Part shown: positions 51,002 to 60,718 of the stretch, piece by piece
Layout of the letters: each line of letters starts with the position of its first letter
Numbering within the stretch: position 1 is the first letter of the stretch
NCBI RefSeq assembly: GCF_004354045.1
Contig: NZ_SMRT01000003.1
Location: forward strand, 62,001-126,000
DNA length: 64,000 nucleotides
Origin: Paenibacillus piri
GTDB lineage: Bacteria > Bacillota > Bacilli > Paenibacillales > NBRC-103111
Direction of reading: 5' to 3'
Translations under genes and position numbers: made by a program
Notes under the pieces: model-generated
The model's database searches: none
What the model saw: only the letters and a program-made list of their open reading frames with translations
What the model was told of the DNA's origin: nothing

Positions 51002-52789
51002 ATGCAGAGCCCATTGCAGCAAACATGGGATTTATCGGTTTTTTTCACGGGCGGAAGCGCCTCGGAAGCGTTCCGGGCGTTTCTGGATCAGCTCGGGAAC
51101 GATGTAGCCGCGTTTAACCGGCTGCTTGACGAACGGAAAGCTTCGCAGATGGGCAAAGCGGGAGACCTGCAGCCGGTACTGGAGCTGCTGCAAGCGATTG
51201 CCAAAAAAATCCGCGAAGCCGATTCGTTCGTCGCCTGCCTGGCCGCCGAAAATCAGGCGGACAAACAAGCGCTCATTTTGACTGATCGGGTCAAAACGCT
51301 ATCGGCCGCATTCGCCTCCGCGCTGACCCGGTTCGACCAGCAGCTGACGGAAATCGGCGACGACGCGTGGGAACAATGGCTGCAGGCTCCGGAGCTTCAC
51401 GATGTCGCCTTCCCGCTCGAGGAGCGCCGGTCTTTGGCGGCAGAGAAGCTGCCGCCGGAGCAGGAGGCGCTGGCCAACGAGCTTGCGATCGACGGTTATC
51501 ACGGCTGGGGTGAAGCTTACAACACCACGGTCGGCAAGTTCCGAATCCGCTATGAAGAAGACGGCAGCGTCATGGAGCTGTCCGCCGGACAGGCCGCCAA
51601 TAAAATGCATCATCCCGACCGGGCGGTTCGCCGGCGGCTGTTCAAGCTGTGGGAGGAGCAGTGGGCCGAACACGCCGACTATTGCGCCGATGCGCTGAAC
51701 CATCTGGCCGGCTTCCGGCTGAAGCTGTATGAGCGCCGCGGCTGGGAAGGCGTTCATAAGGAGCCGCTGGCGATCAACCGGATGTCCAAGGAGACGCTCG
51801 ACGCTATGTGGGGCGTGATCGAGCGGGGCAAGGACATCTTCGTGCAGTATTTGCAGCGAAAAGCCCGGCTGCTCGGCGTCGAGCGTCTGAGCTGGTATGA
51901 CGTGGAAGCTCCCGTCGGGCAGGGGAGCAAGCATTTCAGCTACGACGAGGGCGCGCAGCTGATCGTCGAGCAGTTCCGCCGCTTCAGTCCGAAGCTGGCC
52001 GATTTCGCCGTCACAGCGTTCGAAGCGCGCTGGATCGAAGCGGAAGACCGGCCGGGCAAACGGCCGGGCGGGTTTTGCACGTCGTTTCCGATTGCGGAGG
52101 AAACGCGCATCTTTATGACCTACGCCGGCACGGCTTCCAACGTGGCGACGCTCGCTCACGAGCTGGGGCACGGCTACCACCAGCATGTGATGAACGACCT
52201 GCCCGCTATGGCGCAGGACTATGCGATGAATGTGGCGGAAACGGCCTCGACGTTCGCCGAGCTGATTGTGTCGGATGCGGCGATGAAAGGAGCCGCCAGC
52301 GAGGATGAACGCTTGACGCTGCTCGAAGATAAAATTCAACGCTCGGTCGCCTTCTATATGAACATTCACGCCAGATTTTTGTTTGAGACGCAGTTCTATG
52401 AGGAGCGCAGCAAGGGGCTTGTCAGCGCAGAGCGGCTGAATGAGCTGATGGTGCAGGCGCAAAAGCAGGGCTACCGCGATGCGCTGGCCGAGTACCACCC
52501 GCATTTCTGGGCATCGAAGCTGCATTTCTATATAACGGAGGTTCCCTTTTACAACTTCCCATATACGTTCGGCTATATGTTCAGCGCAGGCATTTACGCC
52601 GAGGCGCTTAGACAGGGCGCCGCTTTCGAGGACAAATACGTCGCGCTGCTGCGCGATACCGGCCGCATGACCGTAGAAGATCTGGCGCAAAAGCATCTTG
52701 GCGTCGATCTGCGGCAGCCGGATTTTTGGCAGCGTGCGATGGACTTATCGGTTGAGGATGTTCGCGAATTTCTCCGTGTGACGGAATAA
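51002..52789 (+). CDS. pepF: M3-family oligoendopeptidase (PepF type)
   Basis: 595 residues. Zinc site HELGHGYH near residues 388-395 with the downstream Glu in MNVAETASTFAEL. Cleaves short peptides in the cytoplasm. The start MQSPLQQTWDLS (51002) is preceded by GAAAGGTG and removes a non-conserved 12-residue extension. Terminator follows at 52798. Confidence 0.9.
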   Translation: MQSPLQQTWDLSVFFTGGSASEAFRAFLDQLGNDVAAFNRLLDERKASQMGKAGDLQPVLELLQAIAKKIREADSFVACLAAENQADKQALILTDRVKTLSAAFASALTRFDQQLTEIGDDAWEQWLQAPELHDVAFPLEERRSLAAEKLPPEQEALANELAIDGYHGWGEAYNTTVGKFRIRYEEDGSVMELSAGQAANKMHHPDRAVRRRLFKLWEEQWAEHADYCADALNHLAGFRLKLYERRGWEGVHKEPLAINRMSKETLDAMWGVIERGKDIFVQYLQRKARLLGVERLSWYDVEAPVGQGSKHFSYDEGAQLIVEQFRRFSPKLADFAVTAFEARWIEAEDRPGKRPGGFCTSFPIAEETRIFMTYAGTASNVATLAHELGHGYHQHVMNDLPAMAQDYAMNVAETASTFAELIVSDAAMKGAASEDERLTLLEDKIQRSVAFYMNIHARFLFETQFYEERSKGLVSAERLNELMVQAQKQGYRDALAEYHPHFWASKLHFYITEVPFYNFPYTFGYMFSAGIYAEALRQGAAFEDKYVALLRDTGRMTVEDLAQKHLGVDLRQPDFWQRAMDLSVEDVREFLRVTE

Positions 52790-52797
52790 CGGAAAAA

Positions 52798-52826
52798 GAA
52801 GCCGGCAGGTCGATGCCTCCGGCTTC
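52798..52826. terminator. Bidirectional terminator between pepF and the chemoreceptor gene
   Basis: GAAGCCGG pairs with CCGGCTTC; 13-base loop. It lies between the two convergent genes. Confidence 0.7.
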
Positions 52827-52836
52827 CCGATTACCG

Positions 52837-54093
52837 CTACAGCTTGAATAGCTGCATCGTTTGCTGCAATTTGGTCACAAGCTTGGTCATTTGCTCGGAC
52901 TGCTCGACAATTGCTTGTACGGAATAAATCTGCTCATTCATCGAAGCGGATACTTCCTCCGTTCCGGCGGCGGATTGCTCCGTAATGGCCGATATGCTTT
53001 CCATCGTCGATGAAATCCGCTGTGCGCTTTCCAGCATTTGCGCGCTCTCGCCGGCAAAGGATGAAATCTGCTCGGAAATAAATTTGACGCTGTTGACGAT
53101 CTCGGCAAATACCGTTTCCGTCTCGGCGATCAAAACGGTCTGATGATTGACGATTTGCTCGTTCTCGGCCATATGCGCCAGCGCTTGCTGGATGCCTTCC
53201 TCGATGCTGCGCACCAGCTGGAACACTTCCTTGGTCGAGGTGGTCGATTCCTCCGCCAATTTGCGGACCTCCTGGGCGACGACCGCGAAGCCTTTGCCGT
53301 GCTCGCCCGCACGGGCCGCTTCGATGGAAGCGTTCAGTGAGAGCAGGTTGGTCTGCTCGGCAATTTCGGAAATGGAATGCGTAATTTTGGATATGCCGTA
53401 AGCTTGTTCCGCGAGCTGATCGATCGTGCGCGAAACGTTGCCTGTCGCTTCGACGTTTCGCTTCATGCCGGAGCTTTGATTTTCGACGCTGAGCATCCCT
53501 TTTTCCACCAAAGCCAGCATATGGCCGGAGCGCGAGTCCATTTCCTGCGTTGAAGCGGCATACGTAGTTACTTTTTGCTCAATATCTTTGGTAGCGATCG
53601 AGATGCCCGATATTTCCTCGGATATTTGGTTGGCGCCGGAAGCCAGCTCGTTCGAGGAGACGGCTACCTGCTCCAGTACGGTTTTCAGGTTTTCGTTTTT
53701 GAAAAAAATATCGCGGCTGGAATCGAACACATGCTTCGACATCGTGCCGGTATCCTGCAAAATGTCGCGAAGCTTGTCCATCATTTTGTTAAACGCGCTG
53801 CCCAGCTCGCCTAAAGCATCGTTGGACTGCACGTCCACCTTTTGCGAGAAATCGCCCTTGGAAATGTTCAGAGCTACCCGGGAAATGTTGCTTATCGGTT
53901 CTGTAAGCGCTCTCTCAAACCAGCTGATAAACGGAAAGCTCAGCGCAAACATGGCCACCAAAAAAATGAGGCCGATCACCATCAGACCCGGTGACATCGT
54001 GATCAATATGAGAAGTAAAACAGAATAAAGCGCGACGATTGCATAGCAGCCGAGCTGCAGCTTCTTTTTAAATGACATTCCCTGTAGATTCAT
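52837..54093 (-). CDS. Methyl-accepting chemotaxis-like protein without large sensor domain
   Basis: 418 residues. Two adjacent membrane segments (about 12-60) with almost no outside loop, a HAMP domain (about 60-115), then the signalling domain with the conserved tip [22 protein letters not shown] near 245-265. With no ligand domain it probably senses an intracellular or membrane signal. ATG 54093 is better placed after AGGGGA than that at 54099. Confidence 0.88.
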   Translation of the reverse strand: MNLQGMSFKKKLQLGCYAIVALYSVLLLILITMSPGLMVIGLIFLVAMFALSFPFISWFERALTEPISNISRVALNISKGDFSQKVDVQSNDALGELGSAFNKMMDKLRDILQDTGTMSKHVFDSSRDIFFKNENLKTVLEQVAVSSNELASGANQISEEISGISIATKDIEQKVTTYAASTQEMDSRSGHMLALVEKGMLSVENQSSGMKRNVEATGNVSRTIDQLAEQAYGISKITHSISEIAEQTNLLSLNASIEAARAGEHGKGFAVVAQEVRKLAEESTTSTKEVFQLVRSIEEGIQQALAHMAENEQIVNHQTVLIAETETVFAEIVNSVKFISEQISSFAGESAQMLESAQRISSTMESISAITEQSAAGTEEVSASMNEQIYSVQAIVEQSEQMTKLVTKLQQTMQLFKL

Positions 54094-54264
54094 CCGCATA
54101 TCCCCTTTGGTATCTTTGTTAAAAATTTACTTACGGAAGCATTATATCACCCAAATAGTACCATGGTCTACAGTCGAATCCCGCAGATTCTACATTTTTC
54201 GACCTGTTTTGGTAAAATAGGACTTTAGGTTCGTATAATTCTATGACGAATGGAGCAGATAAAA

Positions 54265-54657
54265 ATGATGAATATGGAAAGCATACACCATGTCAGCTTG
54301 ACCGTACGCGATCTGGATCGTGCCAAAGCCTTTTATGAACAGGTACTGGGATTTAAAGAGATCGAGCGGCCGCCGTTTGATTTTGCGGGAGCCTGGTATG
54401 CGGTCGGAACGGGGGGCCAGCAGCTTCATCTCATCGTCCATAGCGGGGAGACGTTCCGGCAGGGCGGCATCGATACGCGCGACGGCCATTTCGCCGTTCG
54501 GGTCGGCAGCTTCAAGGCGGCGCAAGCGTGGCTGGACCGGCAAGGTGTCTCGTACGAGGCGAGACCTCATGCGAAAGCGGGCTTTCCGCAAATATATGTG
54601 CTCGATCCGGACCATAATGTAATCGAAATCAATGCGGAGCGGTATGACGGGGAGTGA
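54265..54657 (+). CDS. VOC-family (glyoxalase-like) protein
   Basis: 130 residues, two beta-alpha-beta-beta-beta modules. IHHVSLTVRDLDRAKAFYE start, HLIV mid, and VLDPDHNVIEINA end with the usual His/Glu metal-ligand positions. Could be a glyoxalase, dioxygenase or fosfomycin-resistance-like protein; the substrate is unclear. ATG at 54265 is 10 bases from GGAG. Confidence 0.82.
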   Translation: MMNMESIHHVSLTVRDLDRAKAFYEQVLGFKEIERPPFDFAGAWYAVGTGGQQLHLIVHSGETFRQGGIDTRDGHFAVRVGSFKAAQAWLDRQGVSYEARPHAKAGFPQIYVLDPDHNVIEINAERYDGE

Positions 54658-54716
54658 GCCGCAGGACTAATTTGGAAGTCTATCTATAACACTTTATTCC
54701 ACGAGTCAGTTTACTG

Positions 54717-54767
54717 TTGCAGACATCATAAAATGTGGAACTATTTTCATTGATTTGGTGTCTGCAA
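54717..54767. repeat. Inverted repeat of unknown role
   Basis: TTGCAGACA and TGTCTGCAA, perfect 9-bp arms about 33 bp apart, in the gap after the VOC gene. Confidence 0.5.
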
Positions 54768-54788
54768 CGACTATATGATACAGCCAGC

Positions 54789-54828
54789 ATCTTACAGTCA
54801 TATGAAGTATGCTATTGTAAGATTTTTT
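54789..54828 (+). terminator. Terminator downstream of the VOC gene
   Basis: ATCTTACA pairs with TGTAAGAT, followed by TTTTT; the loop contains a further ATATG/CATAT-like pairing. Confidence 0.75.
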
Positions 54829-54853
54829 AGTTGAAAGTATAAGTTTCTCATAC

Positions 54854-54919
54854 ATGGCTTCGCACAACCTTGACAAACGCGCTCGTCCCTTAAGGACGGC
54901 GAAGCCATTTATCCTTGTG
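54854..54919 (+). repeat. REP-like hairpin repeat, copy 4 of 5 (best-preserved)
   Basis: GGCTTCGC at the left pairs with GCGAAGCC at the right; between them CTTGACAAACGCGCTCGTCC and TTAAGGAC. It ends only a few bases before the ribosome site of the stalk-domain gene. Confidence 0.75.
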
Positions 54920-54928
54920 GAGGTAAAT

Positions 54929-55657
54929 ATGAACAAGTTTGTGCTCGGTTTGAGCTGCGGTCTGGTTTTATCGATATGTCATGTTGCATATGCCTCCGAT
55001 ATCGGGAAAGCCGTATTTTTTCCGGCAAAATATAGTTTCAATGGCCAGGAGAGAAGGCTGCCGCCGAATTACAGTACGTTTAATATCGACGGCGACACTT
55101 ACGTCCCGACGAGATTTCTGGCGGAGCAAATGGGCGCCGTAGTCGACTATGAAGAGGCGTCCAAGAAAATTAACGTTCAATTTCCATCCGTGCTGGAAGT
55201 GAAAGCGGAAGCGCATTCGGCCCGGGAAAATGACAAATTTGAGCTGACGCTGTTAGCCGATAAATCGATATACCGCCAAAATGAGTTTATGAATATTTGG
55301 GCCGAGCTTCGCTACAAGGGCGATGCTTCGTTCGACCTGGGATATTCGGGCCAGTTTATCGGATTTTATGTAGAGGACGAGCAAGGAGTTCGCTCGGAGT
55401 TAGGTCGGATATTGGCTGTCAAACCTGTGGCGGTACTGCCAGGTGACGTATTCAAAAGGAACTTTCCGCTATGGCTGCTCCAGCAGTACAATTTAGACCG
55501 GCAACATCCGGGCAGCGGACCGTACGATACGAGTCTGTATCCAAGCGCGCTCCCGGCCGGCACCTATAAGATCGGGGCGGAAGTCCGCTATATTGACGCC
55601 CCTGCTTATACGAATAAAACGATTTTGAGCACGGAGATCGAAATTACAGTACAGTGA
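54929..55657 (+). CDS. Secreted stalk-domain (copper amine oxidase N-terminal-like) protein
   Basis: 242 residues. Signal peptide with cleavage near AYA-S (residue 21). Residues about 40-90 (LPPNYSTFNIDGDTYVPTRF, LAEQMGAVVDYEEA) match the stalk domain found in Paenibacillus surface proteins. The rest is a beta-rich domain I do not recognise. ATG at 54929 follows GTGGAGGT; an upstream frame through the REP-like repeat is not credible. Confidence 0.8.
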   Translation: MNKFVLGLSCGLVLSICHVAYASDIGKAVFFPAKYSFNGQERRLPPNYSTFNIDGDTYVPTRFLAEQMGAVVDYEEASKKINVQFPSVLEVKAEAHSARENDKFELTLLADKSIYRQNEFMNIWAELRYKGDASFDLGYSGQFIGFYVEDEQGVRSELGRILAVKPVAVLPGDVFKRNFPLWLLQQYNLDRQHPGSGPYDTSLYPSALPAGTYKIGAEVRYIDAPAYTNKTILSTEIEITVQ

Positions 55658-55845
55658 GTCAGGTATGCTGCGGCCAGTATCCGTTAAAGCGCCATGCGAG
55701 CTGACCGCCGTCATGAGATATCGAAAATCACGCGCATATGTCCGCTGAAACCGGTCATATTGGATATTTGCAACAAAATGCAATTGTAATTTTATGGATT
55801 TAATTGTAGAAATATATAAAAATTTCTGAATATTACATAAAATCA

Positions 55846-55874
55846 TTGAAAATTAGCAAATTATTACATATAAT
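55846..55874 (+). promoter_or_regulatory. Sigma-A promoter for the gene at 55925
   Basis: TTGAAA (55846-55851), 17-bp spacer, TATAAT (55869-55874). Confidence 0.75.
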
Positions 55875-55924
55875 GGGACTGCAGACCTAGGAACTGCAAG
55901 TTAAAAATAGGTAGGAGGATGTTG

Positions 55925-56305
55925 ATGATTTTAGAAAATGTGCCTTTGGCCAGGCAGCTGGATATTGTATTCCGGGAAATTAAGGAAGAACTGGCTCAAC
56001 TGACCTCAGGAACGGTGTTTGTGCAAATCCGCAACAATGTTGTGGGCAAATTCGGGGTTCGCGCCCTTCCCATCGAAAGCAGAGGAGATCAGCTGCGAAA
56101 AATGGAAAAGGGCTTGTCGGATCCGGAACAGCAAACATTCCGCAAGACGGCGGTGGAATCTTTAAAGCTGAAACATTGGAGCCATGGGGAAATTCAGTTT
56201 GAATTCGCTAAACGGCAGGACAAGCTGTGCACCAGCGTCGTTTTTGAATCAAACTACAACATGGCGAATGTGATCGCTGACAAAGATCCTTACAGAATGC
56301 TCTAA
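55925..56305 (+). CDS. Conserved-looking cytoplasmic protein of unknown function
   Basis: 126 residues, no signal or membrane segment. Mixed alpha/beta composition with basic patches; no motif recognised. ATG at 55925 is 6 bases after AGGAGG; the ATG at 55919 touches that site. It has a strong promoter and terminator of its own, so it is a single-gene unit. Confidence 0.7.
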   Translation: MILENVPLARQLDIVFREIKEELAQLTSGTVFVQIRNNVVGKFGVRALPIESRGDQLRKMEKGLSDPEQQTFRKTAVESLKLKHWSHGEIQFEFAKRQDKLCTSVVFESNYNMANVIADKDPYRML

Positions 56306-56401
56306 CGATTTTCAGCAGGCAACTTTTTTAATTATATTCAAAAGGTTGGTCGCTTTTACACCGCACTTATTTACAATTTATTGTAATGAAATCGAATCGT
56401 A

Positions 56402-56458
56402 GCACCTTTCCGATTAGGCGAATCCGTATGGCGGGCCTGGGCCGGAAAGGTGTTTTTT
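56402..56458 (+). terminator. Terminator of the gene at 55925
   Basis: GCACCTTTCCG pairs with CGGAAAGGTGT (end pair a wobble), followed by TTTTTTT. Confidence 0.85.
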
Positions 56459-56504
56459 TGATGAAATGGGTTTGGTATTAACAAAAATATTCAAGCTTTA
56501 AAAT

Positions 56505-56533
56505 TTGAAGAAATCAGCGATTTATGATATAAT
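56505..56533 (+). promoter_or_regulatory. Sigma-A promoter for the gene at 56569
   Basis: TTGAAG (56505-56510), 17-bp spacer, TATAAT (56528-56533). Confidence 0.75.
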
Positions 56534-56568
56534 TTCATTGAAAAGCGGTGAAAAGGAGGTGAAATTGA

Positions 56569-56913
56569 ATGTTATCTCTTCATAGATCGTCCAATCGTTG
56601 GTTTTCTGTTATTATGATTGCGGTGTTCATGCTGTTTGCTACGCCTACACCCAGTCTGGAGATAAACCCGAATGAATCCGTGCGCGGTTCTTCGCAAGGC
56701 TTTGAATACAGCACCAATATGGCCGCCCGTAAAAATGCCTCCGTTCTAGACAGCAAACGGTTTACCGTCTTCGCCCTCTTTGTTATAAGCGGCTTTATGT
56801 TGAATGCTCTGCGTGCCCGGTCCGAGGCTCGCGTTTCGTTTCGCCCCCAAATTGCCCGTCGCCTGACGCGGCTGCTTTTGTCCCCTATCCGTTATACATC
56901 GATTTACGTGTAG
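56569..56913 (+). CDS. Small membrane or exported protein of unknown function
   Basis: 114 residues. A hydrophobic N-terminal segment (about residues 11-28), a polar loop, and a second hydrophobic segment (about 63-80) followed by an Arg-rich end. AAAGGAGGTGA is a near-perfect ribosome site and a good promoter lies 36 bp upstream. Not recognised. Confidence 0.65.
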   Translation: MLSLHRSSNRWFSVIMIAVFMLFATPTPSLEINPNESVRGSSQGFEYSTNMAARKNASVLDSKRFTVFALFVISGFMLNALRARSEARVSFRPQIARRLTRLLLSPIRYTSIYV

Positions 56914-57255
56914 TGGTTGTTCTCCCCATGCTATTATTTTAAAGTCATATTTTACCCAAACATGCGTTTTTTCAGTTGCCCGCCAATTGGCACCGGCTCC
57001 AGCTTTTCAATCGATAACTAGGACCTGAGTCTGCCCGGAACGGTTTTTTCAAAAAATCCGACCTCGAGGGCTTATTTTAAGCTGTCCATCTTGATTTTAA
57101 AAAATCGAGTATTCACGGTTTATTTGACGACGCCCGAAAACGATAAAGTTTGGCAGGTCTATTTCATGCTGCCTGTAATACTGCAATTTTATGACAAAAC
57201 TAAACTATGCCAAAACTAACGAACGACAAACCCAAACCAAGGAGGATTACGCTAT
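56914..57255. other. Gene-free stretch before khtT
   Basis: I see no gene, convincing terminator or recognisable riboswitch. A TTGACG at 57124-57129 and TAAAGT at 57144-57149 are too close for a normal promoter. I looked for a cyclic di-AMP (ydaO-type) leader and saw none of its conserved blocks. Confidence 0.4.
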
Positions 57256-57768
57256 ATGTCCATAAGGGAAATTGAACTGCCTGGAATTGGAAAAAAATTC
57301 CAAATAACAACGCGCGGAGGAGATAAACTGGTTATTGTCATCCATGATGACGGCCGCAGGGAATGCTATCATTTTGATTCGGCCGACGGCGAGGATAGCC
57401 TTTCCATGATTACGCTTGACGATGATGAAGCCAGAATGGTTGCCGCTATTATCGGCGGCATGAATTACAAGCCAAAGGCGTTGGAATCGATAGAGGTGGC
57501 TCTGGACGATCTTGTAATCGAATGGTACCGGATCGAACCTCATTATAAATGTGTGGGCCGATCGATCGGCGAGCTTAAAGTACGGCAAAATACGGGAACA
57601 ACCATTATTGCGGTCATCGAGAAGCACCGAAAGCAAATAAACCCGGGACCGGAAACGGTACTGTCTGCCGAGACGACGCTTGTTGTGGCGGGAGAAAGGA
57701 GCCAACAGAAACATTTCAAACAGATTCTAATGAATGGATGTGATGCGGATGAACCATCTCGTATTTGA
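57256..57768 (+). CDS. khtT: KhtT-like regulatory subunit of potassium/proton antiporter (TrkA-C domain)
   Basis: 170 residues. N-terminal part to about 70, then a TrkA-C (RCK_C) domain (from about 80), including [20 protein letters not shown] and [14 protein letters not shown]. In B. subtilis KhtT binds cyclic di-AMP and gates KhtU. Strong AAGGAGGAT site. Its end overlaps khtU by 20 bp. Confidence 0.88.
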   Translation: MSIREIELPGIGKKFQITTRGGDKLVIVIHDDGRRECYHFDSADGEDSLSMITLDDDEARMVAAIIGGMNYKPKALESIEVALDDLVIEWYRIEPHYKCVGRSIGELKVRQNTGTTIIAVIEKHRKQINPGPETVLSAETTLVVAGERSQQKHFKQILMNGCDADEPSRI

Positions 57769-58978
57769 AATCGGATTGGCGCTCGTATTAATTGCGCTTG
57801 CCGGCTTACTGTCGGCAAAGCTAAAGTTTTCCGTAATTCCCTTTTATATATTGGTTGGAATGGCCGTCGGCCCGCATTCATTCCATTGGGGGCATATTGA
57901 TCTGAGATTTATCGAAAGTGCCGAGCTTATCGAATTTCTTGGCCGGATCGGCGTGTTGTTCCTTCTGTTTTATTTGGGGCTCGAATTTTCAGTGGGCCGT
58001 CTGATCAAATCAGGACGATCGATTGCGGTAGGCGGAACCATTTATATACTGATCAATTTTACGCTTGGGTTGTTATTCGGCTTATTCGCCGGACTGCCTA
58101 TGATGGAAATGTTGATTGTCGCGGGTATTACGACAATTTCTTCAAGCGCGATCGTAGCCAAAGTGTTAGTCGACCTGAAACGGACCGCCAATCCTGAAAC
58201 TGAAATGATTTTGGGCATTATTATGTTCGAGGATATTTTTCTCGCAGTTTATATTTCGATTGTGTCCGGTCTTGTGCTCAGCGGCTCGACCTCGATCGGC
58301 GGGATCCTGCTGTCGGCTGCCATCGCACTCGGATTTATGCTGCTGGTGCTTGTGGTCGGCCGCAAATCGGTCCCGCTGCTGAATCGGCTGCTGCGAATCC
58401 GCTCGAATGAGCTGTTTTTGCTAGTTATCTTTGCCGTACTGTTCGTCATCGCAGGCTTTTCGGAAACGATACATGTGGCGGAGGCGATCGGTGCGCTGCT
58501 TGTCGGGCTGGTGCTGGCCGAGACGGAGCATATGAAGCGGATCGAGCATCTGATCCTGCCGTTTCGCGATTTTTTCGGAGCGATTTTCTTCTTCAGCTTC
58601 GGGTTAACGATTGATCCGCTGTCGCTCGGCGGCGCGGTTTGGCTGAGCCTGGGTGCCGTAGTGCTCACACTGATCGGAAATTTTGCCGCCGGCATGTGGG
58701 CAGGGCGGAGCGCAGGATTGTCGCCGAAATCGTCTGTAAATATCGGTCTGACGATTGTTGCGCGGGGCGAGTTTTCCATTATTATGGCAAACCTGGCCAA
58801 AGCAGGACATCTGCTGCCGATCATTCAACCTTTTGCAGCGCTGTATGTATTGATCCTGGCGGTGCTTGGGCCGCTGCTTACGAAAGAGACGAAGAAAATC
58901 TATTCGGGCATGGAGTGGGTATACAAGTCGCTGGGTCTTGGTCGCGAAAAACGCAAAAAAACGGTATCTCACGAGTAG
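57749..58978 (+). CDS. khtU: KhtU-like potassium/proton antiporter (CPA2 family)
   Basis: 409 residues with about twelve hydrophobic segments. Exports potassium in exchange for protons at the cytoplasmic membrane. Family signatures include [14 protein letters not shown] and [17 protein letters not shown]. Start MNHLVFEIG at 57749 lies within khtT; in-frame ATGs at 57734 and 57743 are alternatives. The small third gene of the Bacillus operon (khtS) is not present next to it. Confidence 0.9.
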   Translation: MNHLVFEIGLALVLIALAGLLSAKLKFSVIPFYILVGMAVGPHSFHWGHIDLRFIESAELIEFLGRIGVLFLLFYLGLEFSVGRLIKSGRSIAVGGTIYILINFTLGLLFGLFAGLPMMEMLIVAGITTISSSAIVAKVLVDLKRTANPETEMILGIIMFEDIFLAVYISIVSGLVLSGSTSIGGILLSAAIALGFMLLVLVVGRKSVPLLNRLLRIRSNELFLLVIFAVLFVIAGFSETIHVAEAIGALLVGLVLAETEHMKRIEHLILPFRDFFGAIFFFSFGLTIDPLSLGGAVWLSLGAVVLTLIGNFAAGMWAGRSAGLSPKSSVNIGLTIVARGEFSIIMANLAKAGHLLPIIQPFAALYVLILAVLGPLLTKETKKIYSGMEWVYKSLGLGREKRKKTVSHE

Positions 58979-59062
58979 GAATAGCGTACTTTGAACGGGA
59001 TCTGAACGCCGCAAGCTTCAATGGGCTTCAACGCCTTATTAAAGTGAGGGGGAGTGAGTTAT

Positions 59063-59536
59063 ATGAATCCAGTCAAAGGTTATATGTCAGGTTGGGTACG
59101 TACGGGCAAGGACACGATGTATGCCGTCGCGAGCTATGACGAAGCTCTGCTGAAGACTGTGACGACAGCCGAGCGGCTGCATCTGATGGTAACGGTGGCC
59201 GCCTATTTGCTCGTAGCGGGGGCAGGGCTGCTGGCTGCTTTATCTTTATCCAGACGTTCATCGCTCGTTCGCATGCTGACGGTCAAAAGCCATTATGCCG
59301 CGCAAATTAAAGCGGCCATCGAATGCAGAACCAATAAGAAGGCCAGTCTTCTGTTTGATGCCAAAAGTAAGGATGGAAAACCGGAGCACATGGTTCGGCT
59401 GGAAATTTTTCGCTTGGAGGAAGCATCGCTTAAAGATATTGTGCTTGAAATTGATCCCGAGGCCTCCATCGACGTCACTTCCGTATACCGGCTTAAGGAG
59501 GATAGCGAGAACGATTCGCGTTTTTGGAATTCATGA
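59063..59536 (+). CDS. Membrane protein of unknown function
   Basis: 157 residues. One hydrophobic segment (about 40-62), then a cytoplasmic or outside domain of about 90 residues with mixed structure. GAGGGGGAG lies before the ATG at 59063; a GTG at 59054 touches that site. It follows khtU by 84 bp on the same strand. Not recognised. Confidence 0.65.
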   Translation: MNPVKGYMSGWVRTGKDTMYAVASYDEALLKTVTTAERLHLMVTVAAYLLVAGAGLLAALSLSRRSSLVRMLTVKSHYAAQIKAAIECRTNKKASLLFDAKSKDGKPEHMVRLEIFRLEEASLKDIVLEIDPEASIDVTSVYRLKEDSENDSRFWNS

Positions 59537-59637
59537 CGGAGCATAGCGGATTGCCGCAATTCGATGCTGATCCCGGTTGAACATGTTAGAAAGGCGACCC
59601 CTGTGGAGTCACCCTGTGTAAGTATGGGAGTCGAATC

Positions 59638-59865
59638 TTATCTGGAAAACTTGCCGGCGAGCTGCTGCTCGGCGATTTGAACAAGACGACGAGTGATGTG
59701 ACCACCGATTGCACCAGTGTCACGGGTTGCCATGAAGCCATAGTAACCATCTTGAGGAATTTGAATTCCCAATTCTTGTGCCACTTCATATTTAAGCTGT
59801 TCTAAAGCCTGAGAAGCTTGAGGTACAACCAATACGTTGCTGCTGCGGGATTGTCCTTGTGCCAT
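59638..59865 (-). CDS. Small acid-soluble spore protein, alpha/beta type
   Basis: 75 residues. VVPQASQALEQLKYEVAQEL and GYYGFMATRDTGAIGGHITR match the conserved regions of SspA/SspB-type proteins, which coat spore DNA; the EVAQELGI segment is where the germination protease would cut. The ATG at 59865 follows GGAGGTGATAACT. A forespore-type promoter lies just upstream. Confidence 0.95.
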   Translation of the reverse strand: MAQGQSRSSNVLVVPQASQALEQLKYEVAQELGIQIPQDGYYGFMATRDTGAIGGHITRRLVQIAEQQLAGKFSR

Positions 59866-59889
59866 AGTTATCACCTCCGTTCTTTAGGT

Positions 59890-59918
59890 AGTATGTGCCA
59901 ATAGCGGAAATATACTCA
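59890..59918 (-). promoter_or_regulatory. Sigma-G-type promoter of the SASP gene
   Basis: On the minus strand GAGTA, 17-bp spacer, CATACTA. The -10 fits the sigma-G pattern CATHMTA exactly; the -35 (GHATR) at four of five positions. It ends 24 bp before the start codon, as usual for SASP genes. Confidence 0.65.
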
Positions 59919-60060
59919 CACCATAAACTGGAAAATGAATCCAAGCCTGCATGCAGGAATAAGCCGCGGCTTGGGTGAACTGTACAACGGTTTTGACGGT
60001 GATTATAATAGAATGAAGGATCAGGAACGCGACGAATAAAAGAAATGTTAAGGGAGCTGC

Positions 60061-60630
60061 ATGTTCATGTTGAAGCTGCAATGCGACGGATGGTCATGGG
60101 ATGCTGATTTGCAAATCATTCATGCCGATGTGCGGCTTGAAGCGGACGGGGAGCTGTTGATCGACGAGCCTTTATGCGTCGATGTAGGGCTCCCCACCTT
60201 GCTGTACAGCATGTACCGCGATGTAGAGCCGAACCGCTGGGCCCCGCCGGAGGAATGGGTCCGAATGCCGTTCTTTTGCTGCGGCTGCGGCGATCCGGAA
60301 TGCAGAGCTTATTCGTTCCGGGTACGTCATATCCCCGGAGGAATCATAGAGCTGACGGAGCTGGAGGAACGACCGGATGGGCAGCCGAGGGAGCTGGGCG
60401 TATACAAAGCTGCCGTGGAGCCGTACAAGAGTCAGGTTATAGCGGTCGCCAGGCAGTTTCTAGCCTTCGTCGAAGGACTGGATTACCGGCCGTACTTCGC
60501 CGATACGGTCAAAGTGGTCTCGCAGCTCGTACAGGAAGACGGCGGCGGCATTGATGCAATTGCAGAAGATAGGGATATGGTTGAAAAAATAGAGCGGGGC
60601 GGACAAAGCCATGGAGATTCGGCGCATTAA
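60061..60630 (+). CDS. Protein of unknown function with CCGCGDPEC cluster
   Basis: 189 residues, no signal or membrane segment. The cysteine cluster FFCCGCGDPECRAY (about residues 71-84) could bind zinc or an iron-sulfur cluster. AGGGAG lies before ATG 60061; ATG at 60067 is an alternative. It precedes the Rieske-fusion gene on the same strand by 88 bp, so they may work together. Not recognised. Confidence 0.7.
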   Translation: MFMLKLQCDGWSWDADLQIIHADVRLEADGELLIDEPLCVDVGLPTLLYSMYRDVEPNRWAPPEEWVRMPFFCCGCGDPECRAYSFRVRHIPGGIIELTELEERPDGQPRELGVYKAAVEPYKSQVIAVARQFLAFVEGLDYRPYFADTVKVVSQLVQEDGGGIDAIAEDRDMVEKIERGGQSHGDSAH

Positions 60631-60718
60631 GCGAAGGGTCTCCATCTTTCTTTTTCTATCCGCTGCGGTTCCGGTGTATACTGGTTATGAACGTATTATC
60701 TGGAGGGAGGCGAAGTAA

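Noticed and set aside
56914..57255. Possible cyclic di-AMP riboswitch before khtT
   Set aside because: None of the conserved blocks of the ydaO-type leader was found.
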